This document shows, piece by piece, positions 8,178 through 17,315 of a stretch of DNA of 64,000 nucleotides (position 1 is the first letter of the stretch; every line of letters starts with the position of its first letter). The stretch spans positions 62,001 to 126,000 of the forward strand of contig CAYYOT010000004.1 of assembly GCA_964473255.1 (NCBI GenBank). Reading direction: 5' to 3'. Made by a program: the position numbers and the translations under genes. The notes under the pieces are model-generated. The model saw nothing but the letters and a program-made list of their open reading frames with translations, made no database searches and was not told where the DNA came from. This stretch comes from Kuafuiihalomonas sp964473255 (GTDB lineage: Bacteria; Myxococcota; Kuafuiibacteriia; Kuafuiibacteriales; Kuafuiibacteriaceae).

Positions 8178-10856
8178 TCACCCCCGCAGTCCATCGGTAC
8201 CGGCGAGCATCTTCGCTCGCGTGGCCCGATCCAGGTTCTTGAAATCGTCGGCTTCGAGACGGCCGAGAGAACTCAGGATTGAAGCCACCAGACCGGTCCA
8301 GCCCGTCTGGTGACTGGCTCCGATGCCCGCTCCATCGTCACCATTGAAGTACTCGTAGAAGAGCAGGTCGTCTCGCCAATTCGGATCGTTTTGAAAGCGG
8401 GTCGCGCCGCCGAAAACGGGACGCCGGCCGGAAGCGTCGCGCGTGAATATCTGAACCAACCGCTTCCCGAGATCGAAAGCGATCTCGTACAACGTCAGTT
8501 CCCGGCCCGAACCCGTCGGGCACTCGAAGCGCAACGTGTCGCCGTAGAAGGAGTACAGCTCCAGCAGAGACCGTATGAAGAGGAAGTTGATGGGGATCCA
8601 GACCGGGCCTCGCCAATTCGAGTTTCCGCCGAACATGGAAGAATCGGACTCCGCCGGACGATAACGGACGACGTACCGTTGGCCCTCCCACTCGAAGACG
8701 TACGGGTCCGCCAAGTGAGACCGGGAAATGGAGCGAACGCCGTGCGGAGAATAGAACTCGTGAGCATCCAGCATTCGGGTGATGACGCGGCGAAGCTTGC
8801 CTTCATCCAGGATGGCCAGCATCCGACGATTCGAGTATCCAGCCACGAGCGGGCAGTGGATGCCCACCGTCTCATCGCTTTCGTACACCTGGCGCAGGCG
8901 CTCGCGGAGACGCGGTAACCCGGCGATGGTCTCCGGTTCGAAGACCGATACGGCGCCGAGCGGAAGCAAACCGACCAGAGAACGGATCTTCAACTTGGTA
9001 GACGTGCCGTCCGGGAAGCGCAGCACATCGTAGAAGAACCCGTCCTCGTCGTCCCAAAGCTCGGTACTGAGCGCTTTGGCAATACCGAGCACCCGATCGA
9101 AAAAGTATAGGGCTCGGTCCTCGTATTCGGGGTCGACCCGACAGAGCTCGAGCGACAGGCGCAGCATGACTTGAGCATAGAATGCCATCCAAGCCGTCCC
9201 ATCCGACTGTTCGAGATGACCACCGGTAGGAAGGTCATGACTCCGGTCGAAGACCCCGATGTTGTCCAGACCGAGAAAGCCTCCATGAAAGACGTCGCTT
9301 CCGTCGACGCCCTTCCGTTCGATCCACCATTCGAAGTTTCGCGTCAGGCGTTCGAACATCCATTTCAAGAACCCGACGTCGCCGTGGCCGCGCTTCGCCT
9401 GTTCGAACTGATAGACCTTGAGGGTCGCAAAAGCGTGCACCGGCGGATTCACGTCGCTGAAGTTCCACTCGTAGGCAGGAATCGCCCCGTCGTCCCGCAG
9501 ATAGCGATCCTCGAGGAACATCGAGAGCTGGTGCTTGGCGAAATCTACGTCGACCAGCATCAGCGCTAAAGCGTGAAAGGCGAGGTCCCAGACGGCGAAC
9601 CACGGATACTCCCACTTGTCCGGCATCGAGATGATGTCCTGCGCCTTGAGATGCTCCCAGTCTTGGTTTCGAGCCGTTGAAGGTTCGCGACCCGCCATCC
9701 AGGCGGCCATGTCCAAGCTATAGTGTTGCTTGGACCACAGCATGCCGGCCAGAGCCTGACGCATGACTCGGGCCTGGTCTTCGTTCAAACGCTCGGGGGT
9801 CAACCGGTCGTAAAACGCGTCGGCTTCGGTCGTGCGGGCGGCCAAGACATCCTCGAAGCTCTGCCCGAAAGACTCCCCCTCGACCGGAGCCTTGACCAAC
9901 CGCAGCCGAATGATCCTCGTTTCCCCAGCGGCCACCGTGAAGGCGTAGTCGGCGGCGGCCTTGGTCCCGACCCGTTCCGGGTTGACGGCTCCCGTCTCCG
10001 CCATGACGACGGCGCGGCCGATTCCATCTTTCACGTAGGGAGACGGATTTTCCGCGTGGAACAGGCGCTGCTGGTTGGTGTCGTTTTCGGTGAATAGAAG
10101 AGGGGGACCGCCTTCGCAGTGAAGCTCCCAAACGCCGAGCTCATCGTGCTCGGCGCAAACGATCGCGGTGTCGCCAGGGAGCGCCCGCAGGTGGGGCCGG
10201 GCCGCATCATCGTGCCAGGACCACGTATTGCGAAACCACAGCGTGGGCAGCACACGGATGTCCGCCGGCGCAGATCCTCGATTCGAGACGCTGATCCGAA
10301 TGTTCACGTCATCCGGACTCGCCTTGGCGTATTCGACCGTCACATCGAAGTAGCGATCCTCGTCGAAGACGCCGGTATCGATGAGCTCGTATTCGGGATC
10401 GGTCTTGCTCCGCGCGGCATTCGTGGCCACGAGGTCGTCGTAGGGGTAGCTGCGCTGTGGGTACCGGTACAGACCCTTCATGTAGGAGTGCGTCGGCGTC
10501 GAATCGAGGTAGTAGTAGTACTCTTTGCAGTCTTCGCCGTGATTTCCTTCGGAGTTGGTCAGACCGAACAAACGCTCCTTCAGAATCGGGTCCTGACCAT
10601 TCCAGAGGCTGAGCGCGAAACAGAGAAGCTGGCGGTCGTCGCAGATCCCCAGCAGGCCATCTTCCCCCCAGCGGTATGCTCGGGAGCGTGCCTGGTCGTG
10701 CGGAAAGTACTCCCACGCTTCACCATTGGGACCGTGGTCCTCCCGCACCGTGCCCCACTGGCGTTCACTAAGATATGGCCCCCACCGGCGCCACTGGACT
10801 CCGTCGTCGTACGCCGCCCGCAGCCTCTCTTCCTCTACCGACACATCAGCCTCCAT
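8178..10856 (-). CDS. GH63-type glycosidase (MGH1-like)
   Basis: 892-residue alpha-glycosidase of the glycoside hydrolase 63 / mannosylglycerate-hydrolase-like group with an (alpha/alpha)6 barrel. N-terminal features include RRWGPYLSERQWGTVRED and DGLLGICD. The barrel contains FAVWDLAFH, where the family general-acid Asp lies, then HGGFLGLDNIGVFDRS, NSNWRGPVWIPINF and a C-terminal THQTGWTG-type ending. The ATG giving MEADVSVEEER was chosen; the frame is open for 96 more codons upstream, but that part is low-complexity Arg/Ser and overlaps the neighbouring lactonase gene. The neighbours act on gluconate, so it may release glucose from a glucoside such as glucosylglycerate. The exact substrate is inference. 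Confidence 0.88.
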   Translation of the reverse strand: MEADVSVEEERLRAAYDDGVQWRRWGPYLSERQWGTVREDHGPNGEAWEYFPHDQARSRAYRWGEDGLLGICDDRQLLCFALSLWNGQDPILKERLFGLTNSEGNHGEDCKEYYYYLDSTPTHSYMKGLYRYPQRSYPYDDLVATNAARSKTDPEYELIDTGVFDEDRYFDVTVEYAKASPDDVNIRISVSNRGSAPADIRVLPTLWFRNTWSWHDDAARPHLRALPGDTAIVCAEHDELGVWELHCEGGPPLLFTENDTNQQRLFHAENPSPYVKDGIGRAVVMAETGAVNPERVGTKAAADYAFTVAAGETRIIRLRLVKAPVEGESFGQSFEDVLAARTTEADAFYDRLTPERLNEDQARVMRQALAGMLWSKQHYSLDMAAWMAGREPSTARNQDWEHLKAQDIISMPDKWEYPWFAVWDLAFHALALMLVDVDFAKHQLSMFLEDRYLRDDGAIPAYEWNFSDVNPPVHAFATLKVYQFEQAKRGHGDVGFLKWMFERLTRNFEWWIERKGVDGSDVFHGGFLGLDNIGVFDRSHDLPTGGHLEQSDGTAWMAFYAQVMLRLSLELCRVDPEYEDRALYFFDRVLGIAKALSTELWDDEDGFFYDVLRFPDGTSTKLKIRSLVGLLPLGAVSVFEPETIAGLPRLRERLRQVYESDETVGIHCPLVAGYSNRRMLAILDEGKLRRVITRMLDAHEFYSPHGVRSISRSHLADPYVFEWEGQRYVVRYRPAESDSSMFGGNSNWRGPVWIPINFLFIRSLLELYSFYGDTLRFECPTGSGRELTLYEIAFDLGKRLVQIFTRDASGRRPVFGGATRFQNDPNWRDDLLFYEYFNGDDGAGIGASHQTGWTGLVASILSSLGRLEADDFKNLDRATRAKMLAGTDGLRG

Positions 10857-10915
10857 CCGAGATCCACGTTGCGACCTGGAGACCGGCTTAACAGCCCGGG
10901 GAACCGACAACAATC

Positions 10916-11770
10916 TCAGGGAAGCCCGGCTCCGGGAACGTCGACTTCGAAGATCTCGATGCGACCCGTTCGCCGCCGCGCAGCTTCGGCGGGAACGCTC
11001 GTCTCCGCGCACAGCGCGAAGAGATGGCGTCGCTCGGGGCCGCCGAGCATGCAAGCATACGGTGTGACCGACGGCTCCGCGAAGGCGACCGGTTCCCCGG
11101 ACGGTGCCAGACGAAAGACGCGGCCCTGCTTGGTGCAGGCACACCAGACCGCGCCCTCTTCATCGAGGCACAAACCATCGGGCTGAAGGCCGTCGATCTC
11201 GGCCCAGATGCGGCGGTTTTCCAAGGTCCCGTCGGCCGCAACGTCGAATGCGCTGATGCGCGCCGCGAACGTCTCCGCCACCATGAGGGTCTTACCGTCG
11301 GGAGTGAGCGCCGTCCCGTTGGGAAAGATCACTTCACGGTTTACGACCTTCACGTTGCGATCCGTGCCGACCAAAATGAGCTCCGCCGGCTTGACGGGTG
11401 CGCCTGCATCGACGTCATAGCCGAAGTTGCCCACGTAAGCTCGACCCCTTCGATCGACGAGCATGTCGTTACAGTGGAAGGAGGCAAGGTGAGCCAGGTC
11501 GACGTAAGGCTCCAGCTCCGACCCCCGGATGCGGAGGACCCTTCGCGTCGTCATCGCGACGACCAAGGGCGTCCCGTCGGGCAAAAATCCCAAGCCGCCC
11601 GGCCGGTCTTCCATCCGCTGGACGATGCGCTCGGCGTTGCCCCGCATGTCGACCGTGATCACCTCGTGGGCGTGCTGGTCCGTTAACCAGAGCCGATCCT
11701 CTCGCCATCGAGGCCCTTCGGGAAAGGCCAACCCGTCGAGGAGGCGTCGCACAGGCGGGTAGGAGCGCAT
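10916..11770 (-). CDS. SMP-30/gluconolactonase family lactonase
   Basis: 284-residue six-bladed beta-propeller lactonase that would open glucono-1,5-lactone to gluconate using a divalent metal. The metal ligand Glu falls in AFPEGPRW (E18). The Asn in HCNDM, the Asn in IFPNGTAL and the catalytic Asp in QPDGLCLDEEG are all present. Length is normal for the family. It lies upstream of the GH63, gnd and gntK genes on the same strand with a 59-base gap, so lactone to gluconate to 6-phosphogluconate to ribulose 5-phosphate is encoded in one run. A glucose dehydrogenase is not seen. Confidence 0.92.
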   Translation of the reverse strand: MRSYPPVRRLLDGLAFPEGPRWREDRLWLTDQHAHEVITVDMRGNAERIVQRMEDRPGGLGFLPDGTPLVVAMTTRRVLRIRGSELEPYVDLAHLASFHCNDMLVDRRGRAYVGNFGYDVDAGAPVKPAELILVGTDRNVKVVNREVIFPNGTALTPDGKTLMVAETFAARISAFDVAADGTLENRRIWAEIDGLQPDGLCLDEEGAVWCACTKQGRVFRLAPSGEPVAFAEPSVTPYACMLGGPERRHLFALCAETSVPAEAARRRTGRIEIFEVDVPGAGLP

Positions 11771-11838
11771 ACGATCCTATCTCACGGAGACCTCGGTGGT
11801 GACTACTTGGGCCGCCGATGGCTAGTCTCCCCATCGTC

Positions 11839-12687
11839 ATGTGCCGACTGTTCGGGTTTCGCAGCGTCATCCAGAGTCAGGTGCATCGTTCGCTGACCGA
11901 AGCGGACAATGCCCTGCAGGCGCAGAGCTCCGAGCATCCAGACGGATGGGGCGTAGCCTACTACGTCGACGGCACCCCACACGTCGTGAAGAGCGCGGAC
12001 AGTGCATTGAACGACCACATTTTCCAGCGCGTCAGCGGCATCGTCGCTTCGGAGACGGTCCTCGCCCACATCCGAAAGGCAACCGCGGGCTCACTGTCGA
12101 TCTTGAATAGCCATCCCTTCCAACACGGTCGCTGGGTGTTCGCCCACAACGGAGAGATCCCAGAATTTTCCCGACACCGCGACGCCCTCATGCAGCAGAT
12201 CGCGCCCCGTCTCCGTCGATTCGTGCTCGGCGACACGGACAGCGAAGTGATCTGCTTCTTGTTCCTATCGGAGCTCGAGCGCTACGGGCCCCTCGACCGG
12301 AGCGCCGCCGTCGAAGACACGATGGAAGCCCTGGCCAAGACCCTCCAGACCGTGCGGGAGGTCTGCGATCCCGGCGCCGAGCGCCCCTGCCTGCTCACGA
12401 TGATCGTCACCAACGGTGCGACGATGGTGGCCACGCGGGGAGGCAAGGAGCTCTACTGGTCATCGTACAAGAGTCGATGCTCGGACCGCGACACGTGTCC
12501 CAGCCTGGACGCGTCCTGTGAGGCGCCGACGACCACCGGCTTCGTGAACCATCTGATCCTGTCCAGCGAACCACTCGCCGGCGAGAACATCTGGCTCGAG
12601 GTCCCGGAGGACCAAATGGTGGGTGTGGACTGGCGAATGCGTCTTCACCAGCGCCCCGTCCACCAGCCCCTGCGGGTCGTTTCCTGA
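11839..12687 (+). CDS. Class II glutamine amidotransferase (YafJ-like)
   Basis: 282 residues. The start was moved to the ATG giving MCRLFGF so that Cys2 becomes the N-terminal nucleophile, as this Ntn-hydrolase family requires; a start seven codons earlier would bury it. Other glutaminase motifs are SEHPDGWG, HIRKAT, NSHPFQ and AHNGEI. The protein would hydrolyse glutamine to give ammonia, but there is no synthetase domain and the acceptor is unknown. YafJ- and EgtC-like members look alike; no other ergothioneine gene is near, so I do not call EgtC. The gene runs convergently into the next gene with only one base between the two stop codons. Confidence 0.88.
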   Translation: MCRLFGFRSVIQSQVHRSLTEADNALQAQSSEHPDGWGVAYYVDGTPHVVKSADSALNDHIFQRVSGIVASETVLAHIRKATAGSLSILNSHPFQHGRWVFAHNGEIPEFSRHRDALMQQIAPRLRRFVLGDTDSEVICFLFLSELERYGPLDRSAAVEDTMEALAKTLQTVREVCDPGAERPCLLTMIVTNGATMVATRGGKELYWSSYKSRCSDRDTCPSLDASCEAPTTTGFVNHLILSSEPLAGENIWLEVPEDQMVGVDWRMRLHQRPVHQPLRVVS

Positions 12688-12688
12688 T

Positions 12689-13162
12689 TCAGCGCACTCG
12701 GTTGCCGTTCTGGTCGACATATCCGGCGCGTGCTCCACCGATCACGCCCCATAGACCCAGCCCCAACGCGATGACCCCGTTGACGGCGAACACGGCCGCC
12801 GTGCCGCTCGAATTCTCGATCGTTTCATCTCCGGCTGCGCTTCCGGCGAGTGCGAAGCTTCCGATGGCTCCCAAGAGAGAGAGAGTGCCGAGGGTGATGG
12901 CTGGAATCCTGGCCGACTGTCGATAGCGTCGACTCTCCTCTCCCGTGGAGACTGCCGCCCGAGCCGTGCACTGAAAGCCGGACGAAGTCTCGACGCAACG
13001 CTCATTGGATCCGCAAGATGGATTGCATTGCGAGATACACTGCCCATCGACGCAGCTGTACCCCATGCGACACTCGGGTACGCACTGCGCGCTCGAAGTG
13101 GAGGATGAATCGGTGGCCGCCGCCGACGCGACAACGAGGAGAAAGGTCATGCTGTGAATCAT
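12689..13162 (-). CDS. Exported Cys-rich protein with two C-terminal membrane segments
   Basis: About 157 residues, family not recognised. A signal peptide (MIHSMTFLLVVASAAA) is followed by a Cys-rich part, CVPECRMGYSCVDGQC and CNPSCGSNERC, spaced like small EGF-like or Dickkopf-like disulfide units that are common in myxobacterial secreted proteins. Two hydrophobic segments follow (about 93-110 and 123-143), then a polar tail. Starts at 13162 or 13150 are both possible. A sensor or structural protein at the cell surface is plausible, but no function can be assigned. Confidence 0.72.
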   Translation of the reverse strand: MIHSMTFLLVVASAAATDSSSTSSAQCVPECRMGYSCVDGQCISQCNPSCGSNERCVETSSGFQCTARAAVSTGEESRRYRQSARIPAITLGTLSLLGAIGSFALAGSAAGDETIENSSGTAAVFAVNGVIALGLGLWGVIGGARAGYVDQNGNRVR

Positions 13163-13242
13163 GCCCCAGAATCTAGCCAAGTCTGGGCCTCGGTTCTACG
13201 GGCCCGCGGCAGTTCGTCGATCGGTGCGCGAGCGAGGCGTAC

Positions 13243-14130
13243 TCACCCGGCGTAGCGCCGGGCGATACGGAGAGCTTGGTCGGCGTAGCCGCCTCCGAAG
13301 AGGGTGGCGTGGTTCATTACGTGATACAGCTCGTAGAGCGGCATCCGCTCGTCCCAACCGGGCTCCAGTCGAGCCGCGCTCGCGTAGGTTTCATAGAGCT
13401 TCTGCGAAAAGCCTCCGAACAAGTGCATCATGCCCAGCTCGGCTTCGGGATGCGCATGATAGGCCGCGGGATCGATCAACACCGGACGCCCTTCCCCATC
13501 CGCGAGGTGGTTCCCGGACCACAGATCCCCGTGAATCAGGGAGGGAGACGCGTCGCTCGTGAGGAGCGTATCCATTCGGGTCGCGAGGCGATCGAAGACG
13601 CGGGACTCCCGAGGCGCGATGCGTCGGCTTTCGACCATGAGTCGGGCCTGGTGCAGAATCCGATGCTCCACATAGAACGGCGTCCAGTCAGGAGAGCGAG
13701 GATTCGGCTGGAGCGTCGTCCCGCAGTAGGTATCGAAGTCGAAGCCGAAGGCCTCGGCATTGGCTCTGTGAAGCTCCGCCAGTCCTTCGGCGATCTTTTG
13801 CTCGTAGTCGGCGGCTGGGCGGCCGCGCGGAATATACTCGAGGAGCAGGAAGCCCGCACGATCCGGCTCTGGGTCGGCGTAGCCGAGCACCCGGGGGATG
13901 CGCAGGATGGTGGACGCCTCTTCGAGCAGCTCCAGCGACCGAGCCTCGGCCGAAAACCAGCGTCCCGACGCGTCGGACTGCGTCTTGACGAAGAACTCGC
14001 CAGCCGACGTGTCCAGCCGGCGAGCCTCGTTGATGTCGCCCCCGGAAAGGGGCGACGTGCCGCGGACTTCGACGGATGCGCCCGTGAACCGCTCCAGGGC
14101 CTCGAGGATCCTCTCATCATGCTGACTCAT
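13243..14130 (-). CDS. Fructosamine kinase family protein
   Basis: 295 residues, the length of fructosamine-3-kinase / ketosamine-3-kinase proteins, which phosphorylate early glycation adducts so that they fall off proteins. Seen are DINEARRL and FFVKT (nucleotide-binding Lys), the aminoglycoside-phosphotransferase-like catalytic loop IHGDLWSGN, the metal-binding DPAAYHAHPEAELGM (DP in place of DFG), and MPLYELYHVMNH near the end, all typical. The ATG giving MSQHDER was chosen. Divergent from the dehydrogenase gene with 78 bases between the two starts. Confidence 0.92.
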   Translation of the reverse strand: MSQHDERILEALERFTGASVEVRGTSPLSGGDINEARRLDTSAGEFFVKTQSDASGRWFSAEARSLELLEEASTILRIPRVLGYADPEPDRAGFLLLEYIPRGRPAADYEQKIAEGLAELHRANAEAFGFDFDTYCGTTLQPNPRSPDWTPFYVEHRILHQARLMVESRRIAPRESRVFDRLATRMDTLLTSDASPSLIHGDLWSGNHLADGEGRPVLIDPAAYHAHPEAELGMMHLFGGFSQKLYETYASAARLEPGWDERMPLYELYHVMNHATLFGGGYADQALRIARRYAG

Positions 14131-14208
14131 TCGACTCCCCGAACGGAATGGGTCGTAGTCCGAACGGGGCCTGGAGGTCACGCCCGAGCGGGTCGTACAA
14201 CCCTCGAC

Positions 14209-15075
14209 ATGACAACCATCGCATTTCTCGGACTCGGCGCCATGGGCGCCCGCATGGCCGCCCGGCTGCTCGAAGGCGGCCACACGCTTCGCGTGTACAA
14301 CCGTTCTCCCGAGGCGGCGACGGCTCTGAACGACCTTGGGGCAATCACCACTTCGAGCCCGCGGGAAGCCGCGACGGGAGCCGAAGTGGTCGTCTCCATG
14401 GTGACCGATGACGGCGCGGCTCGGTCGGTTTGGCTGCATCCGGAGACGGGGGCCCTGCGGGGCATGAGCCAGGGCGCCATCGCCGTGGAATCCAGCACGG
14501 TGACACCCGAATGGATCGTCCATCTGGGCGAGAGCTGCGACGACGCGAACATCTCGCTGCTCGACGCCCCGGTGATCGGCTCGCGTCCCCAGGCCGATGC
14601 CGGCCAGCTGATCTTCACCGTCGGTGGGCCCGCGCCTACCCTCGAAACCGTCCGCAACGTTTTGTCGAGCATGGGCAGCACCATCCATCACGTGGGCGCT
14701 CGCGGAAGCGGTGCCCGGCTGAAGCTCGTGGTCAACGCGCTCTTCGGCATCCAGGTCGCCGCCCTCTCCGAGCTCCTGGGGTACACCGCAAAGAGCGGGC
14801 TCGAGCCCGCGCACGTCGTGGAGATCCTCGGCCAGATCCCGGTTACGAGCCCGGCGATGAAAGGCATCGGAGGGCTGATCGTTGCCAAGAAGTTCGACCC
14901 GATGTTCCCCATCGACCTCGTTGCCAAGGACTTCGGGTATGCGGTCGACAGCGCGTCGGCCGTTGGAGCATCGACGCCGGTGACGACCGCTACCCGCGAC
15001 GTGTATGTCGCGGCCCAAAACGAAGGACTCGGCCCCTCCAACATCGCCGGCGTCGCGAAACGCTACGTCGACTGA
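14209..15075 (+). CDS. Beta-hydroxyacid dehydrogenase (3-hydroxyisobutyrate dehydrogenase family)
   Basis: 288 residues. The NAD(P) fold starts at once, with GLGAMGARMA at about residues 8-17, followed by YNRSPEAATAL, the substrate loop LDAPVIGSRPQADAG and the catalytic Lys in GSGARLKLVVNAL. The family covers 3-hydroxyisobutyrate, tartronate semialdehyde and glyoxylate/succinic semialdehyde reductases. The sequence alone does not fix the substrate, though the AGQL form of the loop fits the glyoxylate/succinic-semialdehyde reductase branch. The frame is open far upstream, but only the ATG at 14209 begins the Rossmann fold correctly. Confidence 0.9.
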   Translation: MTTIAFLGLGAMGARMAARLLEGGHTLRVYNRSPEAATALNDLGAITTSSPREAATGAEVVVSMVTDDGAARSVWLHPETGALRGMSQGAIAVESSTVTPEWIVHLGESCDDANISLLDAPVIGSRPQADAGQLIFTVGGPAPTLETVRNVLSSMGSTIHHVGARGSGARLKLVVNALFGIQVAALSELLGYTAKSGLEPAHVVEILGQIPVTSPAMKGIGGLIVAKKFDPMFPIDLVAKDFGYAVDSASAVGASTPVTTATRDVYVAAQNEGLGPSNIAGVAKRYVD

Positions 15076-15103
15076 CCTCGAAGGGGCCGGGTGGCGACTG
15101 CCC

Positions 15104-16870
15104 TCAGATGACGTTGAGGCGCTTCGTGCTGCCGGGCTGGTTGAACCCGGATTCGATCTCGACGATCCGGTCGGTCTCGACCGTCTTTCCGGGCAGCGGT
15201 ATCAGCGCATCGGGGGACGGATTCGAGAGGTCGGCAAGGGTGCCGACCCGGCGGAACTCGGTTTGCCAGCGGTGCCGGTTCACGTCGCACAGCGCATAGC
15301 CCCGGAACAGAGCGTTGAAGTACGCGATATGGGGATTCTCGGGGATACTCTGGCGAACGATGAAATCCGTCGGCCGCGGATCGGGCGTCAGGAACGTCGA
15401 GGCGATGCTCGTGCACACGAACTCGGCCGCGATCATGTCTCCAGGGTTCTTGAAGTCTTTGAAGAGGTTGGAGGCCCACGACGAGTGGATGTCTCCGGTG
15501 AGCACGACCGGATTGTTCGGCCGCAGCGAATCCAGGACGTGGAACAGACGATCGCGGGCCGCGGGGTAGCCATCCCACGCGTCGACGGCGAGCAGATTGC
15601 TCACCGTCGAGTAGGCGGCGAGGATCTGCGTCTTGAGCGGCTCGGGGATCGTCGGGTCGAGTGCAACCTGTGCTTCACCCGTGGCCCGCAAGTTCCACTC
15701 CATCTGCATGACCTGCTGCGCAAGAACGTTCCAGGTCGCCTTGCTGCGAGCGAGGTTGCGCGCCAGCCACAGTTCTTGACGGATCCCCAGCATCGTCGCA
15801 CCAGGATCGTTGATGCCTGGTTCGTCGAAGATCTTCTCCCCGAGCACCGACTCCAGAAGCGCCGCGACGTCCGCCGGCGGGTTGTCGGTGGAGCCGAAGT
15901 TGTCGAGCGCCGGCTGATCGGTCCGGAACTGACGCGTGTCGAGCATGTGGATGTCGGCCAGGTTCCCGAACTGCAGGCGCCGGAATAGGTTGATGCGCCC
16001 CGACCGGGCCCCCGCGCGGTTCTGAGGACGAAGCGGCATCGTCTCTGCGTAGACCTGATAGGCATTGCGCCGGCGGTCGATGAAGTCCTGCCCCTGGATG
16101 GACGACGTCTCCTCCGGAATCTTCCCCGCGTAGTTGTTCTCGACCTCGTGGTCATCGAACGTGACCAGGAAGGGAAGCTCGGCGTGCACGTCTTGAAGAT
16201 CAGGGTCGAGCCGGTACAGGGCGTATCGGTTCCGGTAATCGTCGACCGATACCGATTCCGGCCCGTTGTGCACCCGCCCCGGAACGAGGGGCGTCGTGCT
16301 CGCGGCCCCCTCGTACATGTAGTCACCGGTGTGAACCACGAAGTCGAGGTTCTGCGAGAGCATGTCCGCGTAGGCGTTGTAGAACCCCTGCTCGTAGTTC
16401 TGGCAGGACACGGTCGCGAACCGCATGTGGTTGGCGTAGTCCCAGCGGCTCGGGAAGGTGCGCGTCCGGCCCACGCGGCTGTACTGCCCCTTGGCGTAGA
16501 AGCGGTAGTAGAGCCAGCAATTCGACGGAAGCCCGCGCGGGATGACGTGCACGGCATGGCCCTTTTGGGGAAGCGCTACCGTGGCACCGCGGCGGATCAC
16601 GTGCCGCATGTGGCGATCGTAGGCGACCTCCCAGTGCACCTTGACCGCCTTGTGACCGAGTCCGCCGCCGTTCAGAGGGTCGGGCGCGAGGCGCGTCCAC
16701 AGAACGACGGAGTTCGCATTCGGGTCGCCTGAGCACACGCCGAGCGTGAACAAGCTGCCCGATGCCTGGGCCTCTTTGTGAAAGATGAAAGCCGGGCCGC
16801 TGACCAGCGTCGCGCCGACCCCTTGCACGAATCGACGGCGATCGACCGTCGTCTTTGTATCGTTCCCCAT
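15104..16870 (-). CDS. phoD: PhoD-family alkaline phosphatase, Tat-exported
   Basis: 588 residues. A twin-arginine signal (DRRRFVQGVGATL) is followed by the PhoD N-terminal beta domain (GVCSGDPNANSVVLWTRLAP) and the calcineurin-like phosphodiesterase core: SCQNYEQGFY, HTGDYMYEG, FDDHEVENNY and LTGDIHSSW supply the metal ligands. It would hydrolyse phosphomono- or diesters outside the cytoplasm, usually under phosphate limitation. GGGAGGAG before the ATG supports the start. No PhoB box could be recognised with confidence in the 142-base divergent gap. Confidence 0.93.
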   Translation of the reverse strand: MGNDTKTTVDRRRFVQGVGATLVSGPAFIFHKEAQASGSLFTLGVCSGDPNANSVVLWTRLAPDPLNGGGLGHKAVKVHWEVAYDRHMRHVIRRGATVALPQKGHAVHVIPRGLPSNCWLYYRFYAKGQYSRVGRTRTFPSRWDYANHMRFATVSCQNYEQGFYNAYADMLSQNLDFVVHTGDYMYEGAASTTPLVPGRVHNGPESVSVDDYRNRYALYRLDPDLQDVHAELPFLVTFDDHEVENNYAGKIPEETSSIQGQDFIDRRRNAYQVYAETMPLRPQNRAGARSGRINLFRRLQFGNLADIHMLDTRQFRTDQPALDNFGSTDNPPADVAALLESVLGEKIFDEPGINDPGATMLGIRQELWLARNLARSKATWNVLAQQVMQMEWNLRATGEAQVALDPTIPEPLKTQILAAYSTVSNLLAVDAWDGYPAARDRLFHVLDSLRPNNPVVLTGDIHSSWASNLFKDFKNPGDMIAAEFVCTSIASTFLTPDPRPTDFIVRQSIPENPHIAYFNALFRGYALCDVNRHRWQTEFRRVGTLADLSNPSPDALIPLPGKTVETDRIVEIESGFNQPGSTKRLNVI

Positions 16871-17012
16871 GATGTTGACTCCTCCCGAGTTAGCGAATGC
16901 GGACGGTTCCGCGGGTGCGAAACGTTAGGATCGAAAGTTGTCGAAATGGTGGCGCTCCGGCGTCTTCCCTCGTTCGTTGGACAGCCGCGCCGAGCTCGGT
17001 CAAGGTTCAGGG

Positions 17013-17315
17013 ATGGAACGCTCCGCCTACGTGGTGCTCGGCGTATCGACCAACGCGTCGCCCGAAGAGATCCGGCGGGCGTACCGCGTCATGGCGAAGA
17101 GAAATCACCCGGATCGGAATGGCAGCACCGAAGAAGCGCACACCCGATTCGTGGAAATTCAACTCGCCTACGAGATTCTCAGCGATCCAGACCGTCGGCT
17201 GCGCCACGATCGCGGGGAAGAACATCTGGACGACGATCGCGCGCGACAGATTCTGGAGCAGAGGATCGCTCAGCTCGTTCGCCGTCGGGAACGTCTTCGC
17301 CGGCTCTACGAGTGA
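17013..17315 (+). CDS. Short DnaJ-domain protein
   Basis: 100 residues, essentially a lone J-domain: AYVVLGVSTNASPEEIRRAYR, the diagnostic HPD in KRNHPDRN, then FVEIQLAYEILSDP. After about residue 72 it is a charged helix. It would stimulate an Hsp70 ATPase; the absence of Gly/Phe, zinc-finger and substrate domains points to a specialised co-chaperone rather than DnaJ itself. The ATG at 17013 starts right at the J-domain. Its last 137 bases overlap the convergent gene on the minus strand. Confidence 0.85.
   Translation: MERSAYVVLGVSTNASPEEIRRAYRVMAKRNHPDRNGSTEEAHTRFVEIQLAYEILSDPDRRLRHDRGEEHLDDDRARQILEQRIAQLVRRRERLRRLYE

Noticed and set aside
11839..12687. EgtC of ergothioneine synthesis
   Set aside because: Class II amidotransferase motifs fit, but no egtA, egtB or egtD neighbour is present, so only the family is called.
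13276..14208. Plus-strand extension upstream of the beta-hydroxyacid dehydrogenase
   Set aside because: It is antisense to the fructosamine kinase gene, and the Rossmann fold begins right after ATG at 14209.
16871..17012. PhoB box before phoD
   Set aside because: No convincing pair of direct repeats of the Pho-box type could be seen.
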